This document shows, piece by piece, positions 43,353-52,182 of a stretch of 64,000 bases of DNA. Every line of letters starts with the position of its first letter. Within the stretch, counting starts at the first letter, position 1. Location of the stretch: positions 248,001 through 312,000 of the forward strand of contig NZ_LGRV01000003.1 in NCBI RefSeq assembly GCF_001278945.1. Direction: 5' to 3'. The notes beneath the pieces were generated by a model, which was not told the origin of the DNA, did not search any database, and worked only from the letters and a program-made list of their open reading frames with translations. The translations under genes and the position numbers were made by a program. Origin of the DNA: Lysinibacillus contaminans (lineage in GTDB: Bacteria; Bacillota; Bacilli; Bacillales_A; Planococcaceae).

Positions 43353-43781
43353 ATGAGATGTTCACTATCAAATCAAGAACAAATCTTACATCTGCTTAAA
43401 GGACTTAATAATCAAATTAGCCCTAAATTTGAACGGTGTACAGGCATTAGCGCATCACGCTATGAATTGCTACACCAGCTTTATGAAACAGAAGAAATTA
43501 ATCAATCTACCCTTCAAAAAGCAGTTAATATAGACAGTGGTGCGATTACTCGTCATTTAAAACAACTTGAGGCAAACGGCATGGTGACAAGACGAAGAAA
43601 CCCTATCGATAATCGAGTGATATTTGTTCGCCTAACTGAGGAAGGGCGTAAACAAATTGTCGGTTACAAAAAAGAAAAGATTAGTTTCGTGAACCAAATG
43701 CTTCATGATTTTAAACCAGAAGAATTGGAATCCCTATCAGACATGCTTAATCGCATGCAAAACAATATCAGTGAATACTGA
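43353..43781 (+). CDS. MarR-family regulator
   Basis: A 142-residue winged-helix regulator with a single Cys near the start (MRCSLSNQEQ), a YodB/CatR-like feature in some thiol-sensing MarR proteins. Recognition helix: NIDSGAITRHLKQLEANGMV; wing: RRRNPIDNRVIFVRLTEEG. ATG at 43353 is chosen over TTG at 43350, by AGGAGGT spacing. The start region of this gene overlaps a TTGACC-type inverted repeat, suggesting autoregulation. Confidence 0.88.
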   Translation: MRCSLSNQEQILHLLKGLNNQISPKFERCTGISASRYELLHQLYETEEINQSTLQKAVNIDSGAITRHLKQLEANGMVTRRRNPIDNRVIFVRLTEEGRKQIVGYKKEKISFVNQMLHDFKPEELESLSDMLNRMQNNISEY

Positions 43782-43863
43782 AATTTTACAAAAATAAATC
43801 GGACTAGATATTATCAAGTATAAGCCTCTAGTTCAATAAATCTAATTAAAAGGATGGATAACT

Positions 43864-44160
43864 ATGATTATTATTCACGCACACCTTCAAGTAAAACCGG
43901 ACCAAGAGCAAGCATTCTTGGAAGAAGCGAAAATACTTCTTTCAGCAACAAGGGCTGAAAAAGGTAACATTAGCTATGATTTGATGAAATCTACTGAACA
44001 AGATTGCCATTATACAATGGTTGAAATTTGGAAAGATGTAGAAGCTACTGCAACCCATAATACGAGTGAGCATTTCACTGCTTTTACTCAAAAAGCGCTA
44101 ACTTTCATGGCTGCACCAATGGACCTTAAAGTATTCAGCGGAGAACCTGTAAAAGCATAA
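43864..44160 (+). CDS. Antibiotic biosynthesis monooxygenase (ABM) domain protein
   Basis: A 98-residue ferredoxin-like dimeric protein: IIIHAHLQVKPDQEQAFLEE, KGNISYDLMKSTEQDCHYTM, EIWKDVEATATHNTSEHFTA. This YdhR/YgiN-type pattern is found in quinol monooxygenases and related enzymes. AAAAGGATGG precedes the ATG. It probably works with the nitroreductase in quinone detoxification (inference from context). Confidence 0.88.
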   Translation: MIIIHAHLQVKPDQEQAFLEEAKILLSATRAEKGNISYDLMKSTEQDCHYTMVEIWKDVEATATHNTSEHFTAFTQKALTFMAAPMDLKVFSGEPVKA

Positions 44161-44174
44161 TTTTTGTAGTAAAT

Positions 44175-44213
44175 AGCGAACACCCCAAGGAGTTCATTCT
44201 TGGGGTGTTTGCT
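44175..44213 (+). terminator. Terminator after the ABM gene
   Basis: AACACCCCAAG and CTTGGGGTGTT form an 11-bp perfect stem around GAGTTCATT with T-rich ends. Confidence 0.9.
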
Positions 44214-44274
44214 TAAGTTCATTTTCATCAACAAGTATAAATTTTGTTTTATAAAATCTGAATGAGCAATATAA

Positions 44275-44437
44275 CTATGCTCTTGTTGTTCAACTAACGA
44301 AGCAATTTAGTTAAATAACGAGATTGTTCTGCCGTTTAACATACAGATAAAGGGTTGAAGAAATAAGAAGTACTATAAGTTTAATATTAGTTTTTTGAAC
44401 GGTATCCTAAATAAGGACGGCTATCGAGAATCTATAT
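44275..44437 (+). repeat. Family-1 repeat, long copy C
   Basis: Core GTTCAACTAACGAAGCAATT then TAGTTAAATAA, followed by GATTGTTCTGCCGTTTAACA and AGTTTAATATTAGTTTTTTG. The whole 130-140 bp is related to copy E at 49258-49400; its second half recurs at 44545-44615. Confidence 0.68.
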
Positions 44438-44709
44438 ATTCCCCCCCCGAATCTTGCATAACCAGTTATTACAGGAAAAAGTTGTTCTCCTAAAGCTGCT
44501 AATGTGTACTCTATGTTTATTTTCAAAAAGTGCTATGCAAGAAATCTAAATCATAGAAGTATTATAGTTTAATATTTGTTTTGGTGAACCGCATCATAAG
44601 TAGGGGAGTTTTTATCATACTTCAACTTATATATTGATTAATAGTTGAAGTATAATAAAACATATGCTGTAGTTAAATATAATAATGAGTAGAAAAAAGG
44701 AGCTAGAAT
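44438..44709. other. Gap with partial family-1 repeat
   Basis: Contains a run of eight C (44441-44448), a half-copy of the repeat (AGTTTAATATTTGTTTTGGT, near 44567-44586) and an AT-rich lead into the hydrolase gene. An ATACTTCAACT/AGTTGAAGTAT inverted repeat lies at about 44619-44653. Confidence 0.5.
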
Positions 44710-45456
44710 ATGCAACAAAAAAAATCTTTCAAGTATAAAATTTTTACTGGGATCGCTATTTTTCTAATAATATTAGTTTCGGGATTTTTTATGTATGTAA
44801 GTTCATACTATAAGGCCAGTTCGTTAGCTTTGGATAGTTTAAAATCCGACTCTTTAGTTAAAGTTGAAGAAAATGGAGATATTTTATTTGAACCAGTATC
44901 TAATGCTAAAAATATAGGGTTTATTTTCTATCCAGGAGCAAAGGTAGAACCTTCAGCATATGCAACTATCGCAAAAGAAATAGCATCAAATGGATATACC
45001 GTTATTATTGCTAAAATGAACTTTAACTTAGCAATTTTATCACCTAATAGAGCAGATAGTATAATAAGTAATTATAAAGATATTGATACTTGGGTTATAG
45101 GAGGACATTCTTTAGGGGGAGTTATGGCATCAAATTATGCACTTGAAAATGATGAAATAAAAGGTTTAGTATTGTTAGCATCATATCCCCAAGATAAAAC
45201 AAATTTAACTGGTAAACCAATAAAAGTATTATCATTATGGGGAAGCAATGATAAAGTTGCAGATTTAAATAAAGTAAAAGAGGCCAAAAATGTTATGCCA
45301 AGTGACTCAGAATTTATAGAAATAAAAGGTGGAAATCATGGAGGTTTTGGAGACTATGGACATCAAAAAGGTGACGGGGAATCTTCAATAACAAATAAAC
45401 AGCAGATGATGGACACATCAAAATATATTATTGAACTTTTGGATAGTTTACGTTGA
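44710..45456 (+). CDS. Alpha/beta hydrolase, membrane-anchored
   Basis: A 248-residue hydrolase. An N-terminal helix (IFTGIAIFLIILVSGFFMYV) anchors or exports it. The nucleophile elbow is GGHSLGG (Ser about 138), IGFIFYPGAKVEP holds the oxyanion region, LWGSNDKVAD supplies the acid Asp and GGNHGGFGDYG the His. It matches the abhydrolase group common in clostridia; the AT-rich codon use agrees. AAAAAGGAGCTAG precedes the ATG. The substrate is unknown. Confidence 0.88.
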   Translation: MQQKKSFKYKIFTGIAIFLIILVSGFFMYVSSYYKASSLALDSLKSDSLVKVEENGDILFEPVSNAKNIGFIFYPGAKVEPSAYATIAKEIASNGYTVIIAKMNFNLAILSPNRADSIISNYKDIDTWVIGGHSLGGVMASNYALENDEIKGLVLLASYPQDKTNLTGKPIKVLSLWGSNDKVADLNKVKEAKNVMPSDSEFIEIKGGNHGGFGDYGHQKGDGESSITNKQQMMDTSKYIIELLDSLR

Positions 45457-45509
45457 TGAAATAATTTGATTTTATTAAAGTTAGGCGAAATGGTACGAAC
45501 CTTAAAAAG

Positions 45510-45620
45510 GGGAAACCACTTATTCAACTAAACTGCCTCGTTATTACAATAAGAAAAAAGAGTGATCTAAAACAGCTCAATGAACTTCAAGTAAAGTCCT
45601 CAGTTAGTTGAATAGTAACA
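45510..45620 (-). repeat. Family-1 repeat, two minus-strand copies (D', D)
   Basis: Read on the minus strand: ACTCTTTTTTCTTATTGTAA then TAACGAGGCAGTTTAGTTGA (about 45519-45567), which closely matches the plus-strand copy at 60600-60652; next to it TTCAACTAACTGAGGACTTT (about 45590-45612) is a second core. Confidence 0.65.
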
Positions 45621-45771
45621 ATCTTTTAGAAAATAGCCTTCAAAAAAGACAGGCAGTGCCCTATACTAGCACCAGTTCTTTTTATAGAGCAATATACTTA
45701 TTTTAGAAAAATATATTAAAATTAGAATTTACATTTAAAAAAAACACAATATATACTTAACAAATAAAATT

Positions 45772-45853
45772 TAATAGGCAAACTTAGGGAAATCTAAGGA
45801 CGCAAAGCTATAGGGACTAATGTTTCAACAAACTATGTCAGCCAGTTGCCAAA
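45772..45853 (+). promoter_or_regulatory. Cyclic-di-GMP-I riboswitch (GEMM-I)
   Basis: The GEMM-I conserved blocks occur in order: AGGCAAACTTAGGGAAATCT, AAGGACGCAAAGCTATAGGG, and GTCAGCCAGTTGCC. P1 is GGCAA with TTGCC; CTTAG with CTAAG forms the next stem under the GAAA tetraloop, GNRA-type (GGAAA), whose receptor lies in the other arm. The aptamer ends about 160 nt before the pectate lyase start. Confidence 0.93.
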
Positions 45854-45948
45854 GAGTGCATTACTTTTTGTTATATTAAAATCTTTATGAGTATATTTAT
45901 GAGATTGTGATAATTATATTTATTTACGATTTTTTATGATTACTCCTG

Positions 45949-45973
45949 CTGCTCTTTATGAGCAGTTTTTTTT
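45949..45973 (+). terminator. Terminator between c-di-GMP aptamer and pectate lyase
   Basis: CTGCTC-TTTAT-GAGCAG followed by eight T. Its place 95 nt after the aptamer and 43 nt before the gene makes it the likely expression platform, so that c-di-GMP decides between termination and read-through. Confidence 0.82.
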
Positions 45974-46015
45974 ATGGACTTTTTTAAATAAATATATTTA
46001 GGGGGAGATGGAAAA

Positions 46016-48166
46016 ATGTATAAAGAATCAAAAGGAAAGAAAAACAGATTTATGTCTAAAAAATCATCGCAAAAGATTATGGCTATTGCATTAGTATCAT
46101 CATTTTTAATTACGCAGGGAACTGCAGTTAATACTTATGCATTTGATAACAGAATGGATTTAGTATCTTTAAGTAATTATGATAACGAAAATGTAGTTAT
46201 TTTGAACAGCTATGGAGATTTAGAAACTGCAAGCGTTGAATGGCAAGGCGTAGAAGATGCATCAGGATATAATGTGTACTATAAGAAGATAGGAGAAGCT
46301 AATTCTAAATACAGACAATTAGACAGCGAATTAATAAGACAATATTCAACATATTTTAGAGCTGATGTACTTGGAATTGAAGATGGATCTTATGTTATAA
46401 AGGTAGTTCCTTTATTTGATGGTAAGGAAAGCACATTAAAATCTGCAGTTACTTCTTCAATTGATGTAAAGTCTCATACAAGAGAAGGTTTTGCTTTTTC
46501 AAAAGACTCTATGATGGGTACTGCTTCAGGAGGATATAATGATGATGGAACTGTAGCTGAAGACGCTACTATACTTTATGTGACATCAGATAATATAAAT
46601 ACAATCCAAGCTGATGTGATAACAAACTCAAAGGGTTCTAAAACTACATGTACTGGTCTTGTGGATATTTTAACAAAGCGTCAAAAAGGTTATGACCAAT
46701 CTCATCTTATCATACGTGTAATTGGAGAAATTAAAGGTTCAGATATAGCTGGGATTAACAGTAGTGGATATATTCAATTAAAGGGACTCTATAATACTAC
46801 GCTTGAAGGTGTAGGTGAAGATGCTACCGTAAATGGCTGGGGAATTCTTGTAAGAGGATCAAGAAACGTAGAAATTAGAAATCTTGGAATAATGCTTTTC
46901 CCAGATGATGCAATTTCCTTAGATACTGATAATGAAAATATATGGATTCATAATAATGATATTTTCTACGGTGCAGCAGGAAGCGATGCAGACCAAGCTA
47001 AAGGTGATGGTTCTGCAGATGTTAAGGGAAAGTCAACTAATGTTACTATTTCACATAACCATTTCTGGGATTCTGGAAAGTCTTCACTTTGTGGTATGAG
47101 CGATTCAGAAGAGTTTTTTGTAACGTATCATCATAATTGGTTTGATCATTCAGATTCAAGACACCCACGTATTAGAGTAGGTACAATACATATTTACAAT
47201 AATTATTTTGATGGAAATTCAAAATATGGTGTTGGTGTTACAAAGGGAGCATCAGCTTTTGTAGAAGCAAATGAATTTAGAAATAGTAAATATCCAATGC
47301 TTAGTTCACTTCAGGGATCAGATGTTGCTGGAAACTCTAAGGGAACATTCTCAGGTGAAGCAGGAGGAATGATTAAGGCTTACAACAATAGCATAACTGG
47401 AGGAAAAGATGTAGTTTATGCACAGGATGATGCTGTCCAATTTGATGCCTATCTTGCAGTTTCAAAAGATGAAGTGGTACCAGCTTCTTATAAGACAGTA
47501 AGTGGAGGAACAACTTATAATAATTTTGATACAAGTTCAAAAATGTATGAATATAAAGCAGATGATGTGAATGCTGTGGTAGATAATGTTACTGCTTTTG
47601 CAGGAAGAGTTAATGGGGGAGATTTTGCATGGACATTTACATCTGAAGATGATCCATCATCTTCAGTAAATAAAGTTCTTATGGAAAAAATACTAAATTA
47701 TAAGTCTGAAATCGTTTCTATTGGAGGGAATTCAGTAGTCGTTACTCCTGATGATGGTGATAATTCTGAAACACCAGAAGTTCCGTCAGAGCCTGAAACA
47801 CCAGTGATTCCAGATATTCCAGAAACATCTAAAGTTACTGTGCAGAATTTCACAGAGTATGGCAAAGATAGTTCATACTTTATTATCCAAGGTAAGTTAG
47901 GGGCAGACAAAACTGGAATATCATATAGTGGATTACTTTTAACTGACTATTTAAAGATTGAAACGAGTACAAGCATTTCATTTGCTACAGATAGTATTTC
48001 AACTTTAACTTTAGTGCTTAATTCAGACTTCTCAAAATATATACTTGTAGACGGAGTTAAATACAAAGCTAATGAAGGTTTAATTACTGTAGAATTAGAG
48101 GCTGGAGATCATACTATTACAAAAGGTGATGCAGCTAAGCTTTATTATATGAGTGTTGAAGAATAA
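46016..48166 (+). CDS. Secreted multidomain pectate lyase (PL1)
   Basis: A 716-residue extracellular enzyme that cleaves polygalacturonate by beta-elimination. A signal peptide ends near VNTYA (about 43). A fibronectin-III-like domain follows (about 60-150, ASVEWQGVEDASGYNVYYKK). The PL1 beta-helix (about 160-560) has NVEIRNLGIMLFPDDAISLD, WIHNNDIF, TNVTISHNHFWDSGK, and the catalytic Arg in SRHPRIRVG. A Pro/Glu linker (about 580-605) leads to a C-terminal beta domain that may bind carbohydrate. GGGGGAGA precedes the ATG. The design and AT-rich codons resemble clostridial enzymes. Confidence 0.93.
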   Translation: MYKESKGKKNRFMSKKSSQKIMAIALVSSFLITQGTAVNTYAFDNRMDLVSLSNYDNENVVILNSYGDLETASVEWQGVEDASGYNVYYKKIGEANSKYRQLDSELIRQYSTYFRADVLGIEDGSYVIKVVPLFDGKESTLKSAVTSSIDVKSHTREGFAFSKDSMMGTASGGYNDDGTVAEDATILYVTSDNINTIQADVITNSKGSKTTCTGLVDILTKRQKGYDQSHLIIRVIGEIKGSDIAGINSSGYIQLKGLYNTTLEGVGEDATVNGWGILVRGSRNVEIRNLGIMLFPDDAISLDTDNENIWIHNNDIFYGAAGSDADQAKGDGSADVKGKSTNVTISHNHFWDSGKSSLCGMSDSEEFFVTYHHNWFDHSDSRHPRIRVGTIHIYNNYFDGNSKYGVGVTKGASAFVEANEFRNSKYPMLSSLQGSDVAGNSKGTFSGEAGGMIKAYNNSITGGKDVVYAQDDAVQFDAYLAVSKDEVVPASYKTVSGGTTYNNFDTSSKMYEYKADDVNAVVDNVTAFAGRVNGGDFAWTFTSEDDPSSSVNKVLMEKILNYKSEIVSIGGNSVVVTPDDGDNSETPEVPSEPETPVIPDIPETSKVTVQNFTEYGKDSSYFIIQGKLGADKTGISYSGLLLTDYLKIETSTSISFATDSISTLTLVLNSDFSKYILVDGVKYKANEGLITVELEAGDHTITKGDAAKLYYMSVEE

Positions 48167-48196
48167 ATTATTGATTTAAATAGATTATTATAAATT

Positions 48197-48241
48197 GGGA
48201 GGGACGCATAGTGAATTTAAACTGCTTCTCCTCCTTTTTTA
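48197..48241 (+). terminator. Probable terminator after pectate lyase
   Basis: GGGAGG can pair with CCTCCT-type sequence 26 nt later, directly before seven T. The long loop lowers confidence. Confidence 0.45.
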
Positions 48242-48401
48242 TATATAACTATATCTTCGTAGACATTGGTACTAGTTAATTTCGAAACATTAGCTAGGGT
48301 TATGACGACTTGCGTTTCATAGGTTCGGATGTATTTTTCATGACTACTGCTACTGTTGCAGCTTTCATATGTTTTGAGGTTTTTGCACCAGAACCATAAT
48401 T

Positions 48402-49127
48402 TTAGATTCTACCTGTTTTCAAAGCTATCGCCCAATCAATTCGTCCATTTTTCTCACTTTGTAGTATAGCTGCATCTCGATTATAGGGTACATGGATTTG
48501 TTCCACTATCCAATCATCATCTTGTTTTGTAACAATTGTATAATTAGCAAAAGGTGATCCTGATTCCATTTTATGATAAATTGGAAAACTATCTTCATAG
48601 GCAGGTAATCCAACGCTACCTGGATTAATAACTATTTTATTATTTGGTAAATAAACAACTCTAGGGACATGGGTATGTGCGCAAAATATAATATTCTGCG
48701 AAATTCCATTAACCATGCTTGAAATGTCTTCTGTCTTTTTAAGTATAGGTCCAGTAGCACTCATTTCTTCCATCAAGTACATTTCATCACTTGTAGGAGT
48801 ACCATGACAAAAATAAAATTCTTTTGTCTCTAATGAAAAAGGCAAATTTGATAACCATGTCTTATGCTCATCTTTTAATAAATCTTGTACATATTGAACG
48901 GTTGGATTATCAAAATTTTGCTCTAGCAAAATCCTGTCGCAATTTCCTCTTACATTTTGTATATTCGATTTGACTAAGATTTCATATGTTTCTATAGGAA
49001 ATAACGGTCCATATATACTGTCACCTAAATTATATATAGAATGTATATTACGGTTTTTAATGTCTAATAACACTGCAATTAACGCATCTTTATTTCCATG
49101 AATATCAGATATTATTGCTGTCTTCAT
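48402..49127 (-). CDS. Metallophosphoesterase family protein
   Basis: A 241-residue calcineurin-like phosphoesterase of the YfcE-like class: ISDIHGNKDAL, NLGDSIYGP, VRGNCDR, YFCHGTP and FCAHTHVPRV are the metal-binding blocks, followed by INPGSVGLP, a mark of this subgroup. ATG at 49127 is chosen, 9 nt after AAAGGAG. It is not a copy of ysnB, being larger and AT-rich. The substrate is unknown. Confidence 0.88.
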   Translation of the reverse strand: MKTAIISDIHGNKDALIAVLLDIKNRNIHSIYNLGDSIYGPLFPIETYEILVKSNIQNVRGNCDRILLEQNFDNPTVQYVQDLLKDEHKTWLSNLPFSLETKEFYFCHGTPTSDEMYLMEEMSATGPILKKTEDISSMVNGISQNIIFCAHTHVPRVVYLPNNKIVINPGSVGLPAYEDSFPIYHKMESGSPFANYTIVTKQDDDWIVEQIHVPYNRDAAILQSEKNGRIDWAIALKTGRI

Positions 49128-49160
49128 TAACATCAACTCCTTTCCTTCATTGACCACCAC

Positions 49161-49417
49161 TACCCTTTATATTAAAGTGGAATTCTTATTATCATCCTAC
49201 TAAAAATGGGATAAAACAGAAAATAAAGCGCCTAGTTCTTTATTTTCATCTCTTTACATATTCAACGAACGGGGAAGTTCAATGGAACAAGATGTTGGTT
49301 TTGCCGTTTAATATCAGGTTAGATGATCGAAGATAAAAGTAGAAATACAATTTAATATTAGTTTGTATGAACCTTATCATAAGTAAGTGAGACGGTTTTT
49401 TGTGATAAAATTTTTAC
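49161..49417. other. Intergenic gap holding family-1 repeat copy E
   Basis: TTCAACGAACGGGGAAGTTCAA (first 20 shown as TTCAACGAACGGGGAAGTTC) at 49260 is followed by GGTTTTGCCGTTTAATATCA and ACAATTTAATATTAGTTTGT, the same order as in copy C at 44.3 kb. No gene. Confidence 0.6.
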
Positions 49418-50050
49418 TTAATTGAAGTCATAACCATATAGAAATATATTGAGTTTTTCTTGGATTGAATCCAAATATATTTCCTTTTCATTTAAGCGTT
49501 TAAAGTTTTGGCTATCATAAAAGCCATAGTTACATCTAGTATCTGTATATAGATACATAGAGTCTACCTCCATACTTTGCATATAATTAGATAAATAATT
49601 AATCAAAGTTTTACCAACGCCAAGCCCTCTAGATTCTTCGGATACAATAAATAATTGTACACAACCTTGAAAAGAATCCTGTTTTCCTTGGATAATTTCT
49701 TTGTAAATATCTTGGATTTTTATAAATTCTTTAAATAATTTTTTATTCTCTTTGCTAGATATCATTATCTTTAAAAATGCAGAGGCAGTGACTAAAATAC
49801 TATGAGACTTAGGAAGGCGTTTCTTATCCTTTTTTGCACTACCTAAAATAACACCGATAACCTTGTTATCTTTTACAGCAACTTTACTAAAGGAACTATC
49901 TAAGATACAACTATGGAGATAAATATTTAATATTGAATCTAAAAATTTCTTATCCTCAATAAATTCACCAAATCCAAATGCATCACAAATCAATTCTTTA
50001 ACACGTTCATAATCTTTTTTAGTTAACTCTCTATACGTTAATTTATCCAT
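49418..50050 (-). CDS. GNAT-family N-acetyltransferase
   Basis: A 210-residue acetyltransferase: TYRELTKKDYERVKELICDA at the start, KVIGVILGSA, and the acetyl-CoA pyrophosphate loop VSEESRGLGVGKTLINYLS (R-G-x-G-x-G). The C-terminal NYGFYDSQNFKRLNEKEIYL is typical. Codon use is very AT-rich, like its neighbours. The start is ATG; the upstream ribosome site (AAAGGGTAG) is 10 nt away. The substrate is unknown. Confidence 0.88.
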   Translation of the reverse strand: MDKLTYRELTKKDYERVKELICDAFGFGEFIEDKKFLDSILNIYLHSCILDSSFSKVAVKDNKVIGVILGSAKKDKKRLPKSHSILVTASAFLKIMISSKENKKLFKEFIKIQDIYKEIIQGKQDSFQGCVQLFIVSEESRGLGVGKTLINYLSNYMQSMEVDSMYLYTDTRCNYGFYDSQNFKRLNEKEIYLDSIQEKLNIFLYGYDFN

Positions 50051-50160
50051 GTTTATACACTACCCTTTCATATAAATAAACTTTAATTTAGTATGTTGTT
50101 GTTACTAGCCTATAGATAGTATAAAATGTCCCCTAAGGGTAGAGTCTACAATTAATTATA

Positions 50161-50988
50161 TTGAAATATAAGGAAGTGATTATAATTAACGATTTATTTT
50201 CTATTGGAGAAGTTGCTAAAATCAAAGGAATTACAATAAAAGCTTTACGATATTATCATAAGGTAGGTATTCTTATTCCTCGATATATCGATGAGTCAAC
50301 TGGTTATAGATACTATTCTTTAGATCAATTTATTTATATAGATGTTATAAAAGGGTGCAGAGTTATAGGGGTCAGTATAGCGGAACTTCAAGAGGTTTTT
50401 AAGAAATGTGATATTGATGAGCTATTAGAGTTTCTAAAAATAAAAAAATATGAAGCACAAGAAAATATAAATAAGATGAAAGAAGTAATTAAGAATATTG
50501 ATGATTTTAATTCTTTTGTTGAGCATTCTGTGGATATATTAAATAATAAAGAAATAAATATCGAAGTTTTAGAAGAGCGTTATATAATTTTTGCTCCATG
50601 TAATGAAGTGGGTAGTTTAAAGGAGTTACTTTACTATTCTAATTTAGATAAAGTTATAACAGAAAATAATTTAGAAATGACTATGGAGAGAGGAATAATA
50701 TATAATTTTAATATTAATGGGGATGTAGAACCGATATATGTATTTAATGGACTAAAGCAAAATTATAGTATAGAAGTTGATGATAATATAATGATATTAC
50801 CTAGAGGTAAGTATTTAACCTTAGCTTATAGTAAGGATGACGAGAAGGAAAATATAAACAAAATACTTAATTATATAAAAGTGAATAATATAAATGTTAA
50901 AAGCTGTATTGAAGTAGAGTTATTAAATGAGTTCTTAAATACAGAATACTATAGTTGTCAGATTCAAATGCTTATAGAAGAGAATTAG
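50161..50988 (+). CDS. MerR-family regulator with effector domain
   Basis: A 275-residue activator of the multidrug-sensing type: N-terminal helix-turn-helix FSIGEVAKIKGITIKALRYY, then YHKVGILIPRYIDESTGYRY and DQFIYIDVIKGCR, a coiled helix (about 85-115) and a C-terminal GyrI-like ligand domain. The start is unclear: TTG at 50161 or GTG at 50176; AAGGAAG lies between them. Divergent from the GNAT gene, so it may control it. AT-rich. Confidence 0.85.
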   Translation: MKYKEVIIINDLFSIGEVAKIKGITIKALRYYHKVGILIPRYIDESTGYRYYSLDQFIYIDVIKGCRVIGVSIAELQEVFKKCDIDELLEFLKIKKYEAQENINKMKEVIKNIDDFNSFVEHSVDILNNKEINIEVLEERYIIFAPCNEVGSLKELLYYSNLDKVITENNLEMTMERGIIYNFNINGDVEPIYVFNGLKQNYSIEVDDNIMILPRGKYLTLAYSKDDEKENINKILNYIKVNNINVKSCIEVELLNEFLNTEYYSCQIQMLIEEN

Positions 50989-51342
50989 ATTAGTTAATCC
51001 AGCTAATAGTTTGTAAAATAATACACTTAAACAAACGGAGGGCTTTAGTTAAATATCCAGTTTGCGAATTATAAAAAAGGAGTTAGTTTTTACGCTTTGT
51101 GGATTAACTCTTTTTTTTGTTACTCACTATGATGTTGTTTAGCAACACTCATTGCGAAAACAGCCATAAATTAAAGCCCTACTTACTTATGATGCGGTTC
51201 ACCGTGAGTAGTCTAAGTGCGGCTTATTTTTTCTGTTTCAATCGCATTTATCAGCTTAATACAGTATTATCCATTCTAATATTTACAATTCAGATAAAAA
51301 TAGTATATATTAGTGATATTAAGTTTGAAGGGGAGATTGAGT
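50989..51342. other. Gap with family-1 variant and terminator-like T run
   Basis: GCTAATAGTTTGTAAAATAA then ACACTTAAACAAACGGAGGG and TTTAGTTAAAT (51003-51054) form a repeat variant shared with 29254 and 30300. GTTAGTTTTTACG...TTAACTC TTTTTTTTG nearby looks like the end of a transcript. No gene with supported start. Confidence 0.45.
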
Positions 51343-51873
51343 ATGACAACGATTAAAAATGATCATTTGAAATTTGGCAGTACGGATGCACCTTTGAAAT
51401 TAGAGGCTTTTATTAATTTGGCGTGCCCAGGAAGTGCGAAAATTTATCATTTAGCAAAAGAAGTATTACCTCCATATATCGAAAATGGTCAAATTGAGGT
51501 TATTGTGAAATTATACGATAAACCGCGCGAAGAGCTTTTGCTTGGTTCATTGATTCACTGGACATTTGACAATACGAATCCAACAGAAACATTAGATGTG
51601 ATTGGTAAATTACTTGAAACACAACTAGAATGGCATGAATTATCAAATAAAGAGTTAAAACGATTACTTGTCGATAAATACAACTTGCAAGAAGAGGAAC
51701 GCCTTGAAAACGTTGATGTAAGCTTAGCGATTACGGCTGAAGCGATTGAGCGAGAAGTGAAAATTGTGCCAACTTTATTCTTCAATGGTGAAAAATTATT
51801 AGGTTTTACATATGAGCTAGAGCCATCTGATTTAAAACAAGCAGTAGAAACGTCATTAGCAAAAATTTCATAA
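51343..51873 (+). CDS. DsbA-family thioredoxin-fold protein with CxxS site
   Basis: A 176-residue cytosolic protein of the DsbA/Thioredoxin_4 type: GSTDAPLKLEAFINLACPGS (active site at 28-31) and the cis-Pro loop VPTLFFNGEKL. The usual CxxC reads CPGS, so it lacks the resolving Cys and could act on mixed disulfides or simply bind thiols rather than oxidise. No signal peptide. ATG at 51343 follows GAAGGGGAG. Codon use is like the core genes, marking the end of the AT-rich block. Confidence 0.82.
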   Translation: MTTIKNDHLKFGSTDAPLKLEAFINLACPGSAKIYHLAKEVLPPYIENGQIEVIVKLYDKPREELLLGSLIHWTFDNTNPTETLDVIGKLLETQLEWHELSNKELKRLLVDKYNLQEEERLENVDVSLAITAEAIEREVKIVPTLFFNGEKLLGFTYELEPSDLKQAVETSLAKIS

Positions 51874-51911
51874 GACGGTGGATGAGGAAGAGTTCGTCAT
51901 ATCGTTTTACT

Positions 51912-51944
51912 AAAACAAGATCTCAAACAAGAGGTCTTGTTTTT
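51912..51944 (+). terminator. Terminator after the DsbA-like gene
   Basis: AAAACAAGA-CTC and GAG-TCTTGTTTT pair around AAACAA with one mismatch; a T run follows. Confidence 0.88.
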
Positions 51945-52118
51945 TATTGCGGTTTCCAATGAGAATGCTGCCTAAAAGACTGTTAACACAGGTTTTTTGT
52001 TGCATGATGAATGTTTATTAATTTAATAATCAAACATTTTGTCGAAACATCTTTACAATCCCTATGTGTTTAGTTATATTTAGAACTGGAATTGAATATT
52101 CGCAAAAATAAGTTAAAT

Positions 52119-52152
52119 AGGGTAATTGTTTTGGTCACCTCAAGATTACCCA
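52119..52152 (+). promoter_or_regulatory. Leader hairpin before the amino-acid ABC operon
   Basis: GGGTAAT pairs with ATTACCC around an 18-nt loop containing GGTCACC, 31 nt before the first gene, with ATTTTGATT after it. It could be an attenuator or processing site. No known riboswitch pattern was recognised. Confidence 0.35.
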
Positions 52153-52182
52153 TTTTGATTAGATTAGGAAGGAGAAATTATA

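Noticed and set aside
51117..51356. Plus-strand frame of 79 codons before the DsbA-like gene
   Set aside because: It overlaps the real start of the DsbA-like gene, lacks a ribosome site and has no protein-like pattern.
52050..52182. S-box or T-box leader before the amino-acid ABC operon
   Set aside because: The conserved blocks of these leaders were looked for and not found; only a simple hairpin is present.
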